From: Oasisia sp. SBJ-2009
Lineage: Eukaryota > Annelida > Polychaeta > Sabellida > Siboglinidae
Assembly (NCBI GenBank): GCA_964017155.1
Contig: OZ024856.1
Coordinates: forward strand, 2,501 to 66,500
Direction of reading: 5' to 3'
DNA: 64,000 nucleotides
A program made the translations under genes and the position numbers. Shown in pieces: positions 61,265 to 64,000 of the stretch. Each line of letters opens with the position of its first letter. Position 1 is the stretch's first letter. Under the pieces are notes generated by a model. It worked only from the letters and a program-made list of their open reading frames with translations, was not told the DNA's origin and made no database searches.

Positions 61265-64000
61265 TCAACAGGGTGATTGTTGCACAAATCGAGCAAAACG
61301 ACAAAGTCCGATCCGTCTACGGGTGATCAGTTTTGAGAATCGAGAGAAACGGCCACGTTCGACGCGCCGGTCGGTCTTCTCGGGCGTGTGCCACGCACGG
61401 GTTGTAACTATGACTCTCTCGACGAAACCAATTGACCGTGCGCGTCGTCTTGCCAACTTTTGGAAACAAATCGAGGAAAACGACAAAGTCCGATCCGTCT
61501 ACGGGGGATCAGTTGGGGAAGCGTAAATGTATGTTTACATTATTTTCTACATAATTCCGTGCCGATCGCTGGGTAAACGGCGGCAGTAATAATGATGAAC
61601 CACTAACTAGATGAGGTGACGAGGCATTTGGCGACCTTGTCAGGGTGATAGTTGCACAAATCGAGCAAAACGACAAAGTCCGATCCGTCTACGGGGGATC
61701 AGTTTTGAGAATCGAGAGAAACGGCCAAGTTCGACGCGCCGGTCTGTCTTCTCGAGCGTGTGCCACGCAAGGGGTGTAACTACGTCTCTCTCGAGGAAAC
61801 CAACTGACCGTGCGCGTCGTCTTGCCAACTTTTCGAAACAAATCGAGGAAAACGTCAAAGTCCGATCCGTCTACGGGGGATCAGTTTTGAGAATCGAGAG
61901 AAACGGCCACGTTCGACGCGCCGGTCGGTCTTCTCGGGCGTGTGCCACGCACGGGTTGTAACTATGACTCTCTCGACGAAACCAATTGACCGTGCGCGTC
62001 GTCTTGCCAACTTTTGGAAACAAATCGAGGAAAACGACAAAGTCCGATCCGTCTACGGGGGATCAGTTGGGGAAGCGTAAATGTATGTTTACATTCTTTT
62101 CTACATAATTCCGTGCCGATCGCTGGGTAAACGGCGGCAGTAATAATGATGAACCACTAACTAGATGAGGTGACGAGGCATTTGGCGACCTTGTCAGGGT
62201 GATAGTTGCACGAATCGAGGAAAACGACAAAGTCCGATCCGTCTACGGGGGATCAGTTTTGAGAATCGAGAGAAACGGTCAAGTTCGACGCGCCGGTCGG
62301 TCTTCTCGGGCGTGTGCCACGCAAGGGGTGTAACTACGACTCTCTCGACGAAACCAACTGACCGTGCGCGTCGTATTGCCAACTTTTGGAAACAAATCGA
62401 GGAAAACGACAACGTCCGATCCGTCTACGGGGGATCAGTTGGGGAAGTCTGTTTACATTCTTTTCAACAGAATTCCGTGCCGACCGCTGGGTAAACGGCG
62501 GGAGTAATAATGAACCACTAACTACATGAGGTGACGAGGCATTTGGCGACCTTAACAGGGTGATAGTTGCACAAATCGAGGAAAACGACAAAGTCCGATC
62601 CGTCTACGGGGGATCAGTTTTGAGAATCGAGAGAAACGGCCAAGTTCGACGCGCCGGTCGGTCTTCTCGGGCGTATTCCACGCACGGAGTGTAACTACGA
62701 CTCTATCGACGAAACCAACTAACCGTGCGCGTCGTCTTGCCAACTTTTGGAAACAAATCGAGGAAAACGACAAAGTCCGATCCGTCTACGGGGGATCAGT
62801 TGGGGTAGTCTGTTTACATTCTTTTCAACAAAATTCCGTGCCGACCGCTGGGTAAACGGCGGGAGTAATAATGAACCACTAACTACATGAGGTGACGAGG
62901 CATTTGTCGACCTTAACACGGTGATAGTTGCACAAATCGAGGAAAACGACAAAGTCCGATTCGTCTACGGGGGATCAGTTTTGAGAATCGAGAGAAACGG
63001 CCAAGTTCGACGCGCCGGTCGGTCTTCTCGGGCGTGTGCCACGCAAGGGGTGTAACTACGACTCTCTCGACGAAACCAACTGACCGTGCGCGTCGTCTTG
63101 CAAACTTTTGGAAACAAATCGAGGAAAACGACAAAGTCCGATCCGTCTACGGGGGATCAGTTGGGGAAATCTGTTTACATTCTTTTCAACAGAATTCCGT
63201 GCCGACCGCTGGGTAAACGGCGGGAGTAATAATGGACCACTAACTAGATGAGGTGTCAAGACATTTGGCGACCTTTACAGGGTGATAGTTGCACAAATCG
63301 AGCAAAACGACAAAGTCCGATCCGTCTACGGGGGATCAGTTTTGAGAATCGAGAGAAACGGCCAAGTTGGACGCGCCGGTCGGTCTTCTCGGGCGTATTC
63401 CACGCACGGAGTGTAACTACGACTCTATCGACGAAACCAACTAACCGTGCGCGTCGTCTTGCCAACTTTTGGAAACAAATCGAGGAAAACGACAAAGTCC
63501 GATCCGTCTACGGGGGATCAGTTGGGGAAGCGTAAATGTCTGTTTACATTCTTTTCAACAGAATTCCGTGCCGACCGCTGGGTAAACGGCGGGAGTAATA
63601 CTGAACCACTAACTAGATGAGGTGTCAAGACATTTGGCGACCTTAACAGGGTGATAGTTGCACAAATCGAGCAAAACGACAAAGTCCGATCCGTCTAATG
63701 GGGATCAGTTTTGAGAATCGAGAGAAACGGTCAAGTTCGACGCGCCGGTCGGTCTTCTCGGGCGTGTGCCACGCAAGGGGTGTAACTACGACTCTCTCGA
63801 CGAAACCAACTGACCGTGCGCGTCGTATTGCCAACTTTTGGAAACAAATCGAGGAAAACGACAACGTCCGATCCGTCTACGGGGGATCAGTTGGGGAAGT
63901 ATGTTTACATTCTTTTCAACAGAATTCCATGCCGACCGCTGGGTAAACGGCGGGAGTAATAATGAACCGCTAACTAGATGAGGTGTCAAGGCATTTGGCG

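Larger units (their letters stand above)
8863..64000. repeat. 361-bp satellite array with higher-order structure
   Basis: More than 55 kb of tandem monomers, all head to tail and open at the right edge. The monomer is usually 361 bp, or 369-372 bp when the Y arm carries GCGTAAAT or a GATGAACC variant. It holds two copies of a 49-bp direct repeat, giving arms X (182 bp) and Y (179 bp). Monomers with diagnostic substitutions recur in fixed order as higher-order repeats, especially after about 31 kb. I see no protein gene, tRNA or transposase within it. Open frames of 60-133 codons occur in both strands of nearly every monomer because X is stop-poor. The scale, homogeneity and higher-order organisation fit a centromeric, pericentromeric or subtelomeric satellite; which one is inference. 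Confidence 0.98.

Noticed and set aside
8863..64000. Hundreds of 60-133-codon open frames on both strands of the satellite
   Set aside because: They overlap each other in several frames, share one repeated sequence, match no family I know and differ by mainly non-synonymous changes. They are repeat by-products, not genes.
8863..64000. CRISPR array
   Set aside because: Repeats of 49 bp with regular spacing occur, but the spacers are the same two arm sequences repeated, there are no cas genes, and the setting is eukaryotic.
1..64000. Prokaryotic defence system, phage or plasmid
   Set aside because: Spliced exons, animal telomere hexamers and eukaryotic-scale satellites rule this out; no relevant gene is present.
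8863..64000. Transposon with terminal inverted repeats as the source of the satellite
   Set aside because: Monomers are head to tail with no flanking target duplications, no long terminal inverted repeats and no transposase frame.

Overview
The window is eukaryotic, almost certainly from an animal. It has no operons or bacterial-style genes. It carries the metazoan telomere hexamer (CCCTAA on the + strand), one intron-containing gene fragment, and two very large satellite arrays. The exon peptides are extracellular fibronectin-III-like modules with a 'V-D-T-T/S' linker and a 'W-x-G-F-x-D-x-E-S-G' core. From memory, such modules are repeated in large secreted or surface proteins of molluscs, amphioxus and other marine invertebrates. 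A lophotrochozoan or chordate invertebrate is therefore my best guess, but it is inference.

Layout. (1) 1-5434: a 115-bp tandem satellite, about 47 units and almost perfectly uniform. It is about 80% pyrimidine on the + strand, each unit holds 2.5 telomere hexamers, and it runs off the left edge. (2) 5440-8476: six exons of one minus-strand gene in transcript order F, E, D, C, B, A, with introns of 127-905 bp. Exon E has an in-frame TAA and the C/B junction is one base out of phase, so the copy is probably a pseudogene fragment. Its first intron carries 97-bp tandem copies of the splice acceptor plus the start of exon E. (3) 8631-8865: 5.3 copies of a 44-bp minisatellite. (4) 8863-64000: a satellite of about 361 bp that fills the rest of the window and runs off the right edge.

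The 361-bp monomer is composite. A 49-bp direct repeat (R) occurs twice and splits it into a 182-bp arm X and a 179-bp arm Y. Exchange between R copies explains the length classes: Y (187-188 bp), XY (361-372), XXY (543-551) and XXXY (736). From about 12.7 to 21.8 kb there is a 4,554-bp tandem segmental duplication. From about 31 kb rightward, diagnostic monomer types recur in a fixed order as higher-order repeats of 1,645, 1,824, 2,185, 2,367, 2,728 and 3,451 bp. These lengths all reduce to whole numbers of 361-bp monomers plus a few fixed increments.

I find no mobile-element coding sequence, RNA gene, CRISPR array or defence system. The many short open frames in the 361-bp array are by-products of a stop-poor repeat. 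The main interest is a gene remnant wedged between a telomere-hexamer satellite and a strongly homogenised higher-order satellite, with the recombination history legible in both arrays.
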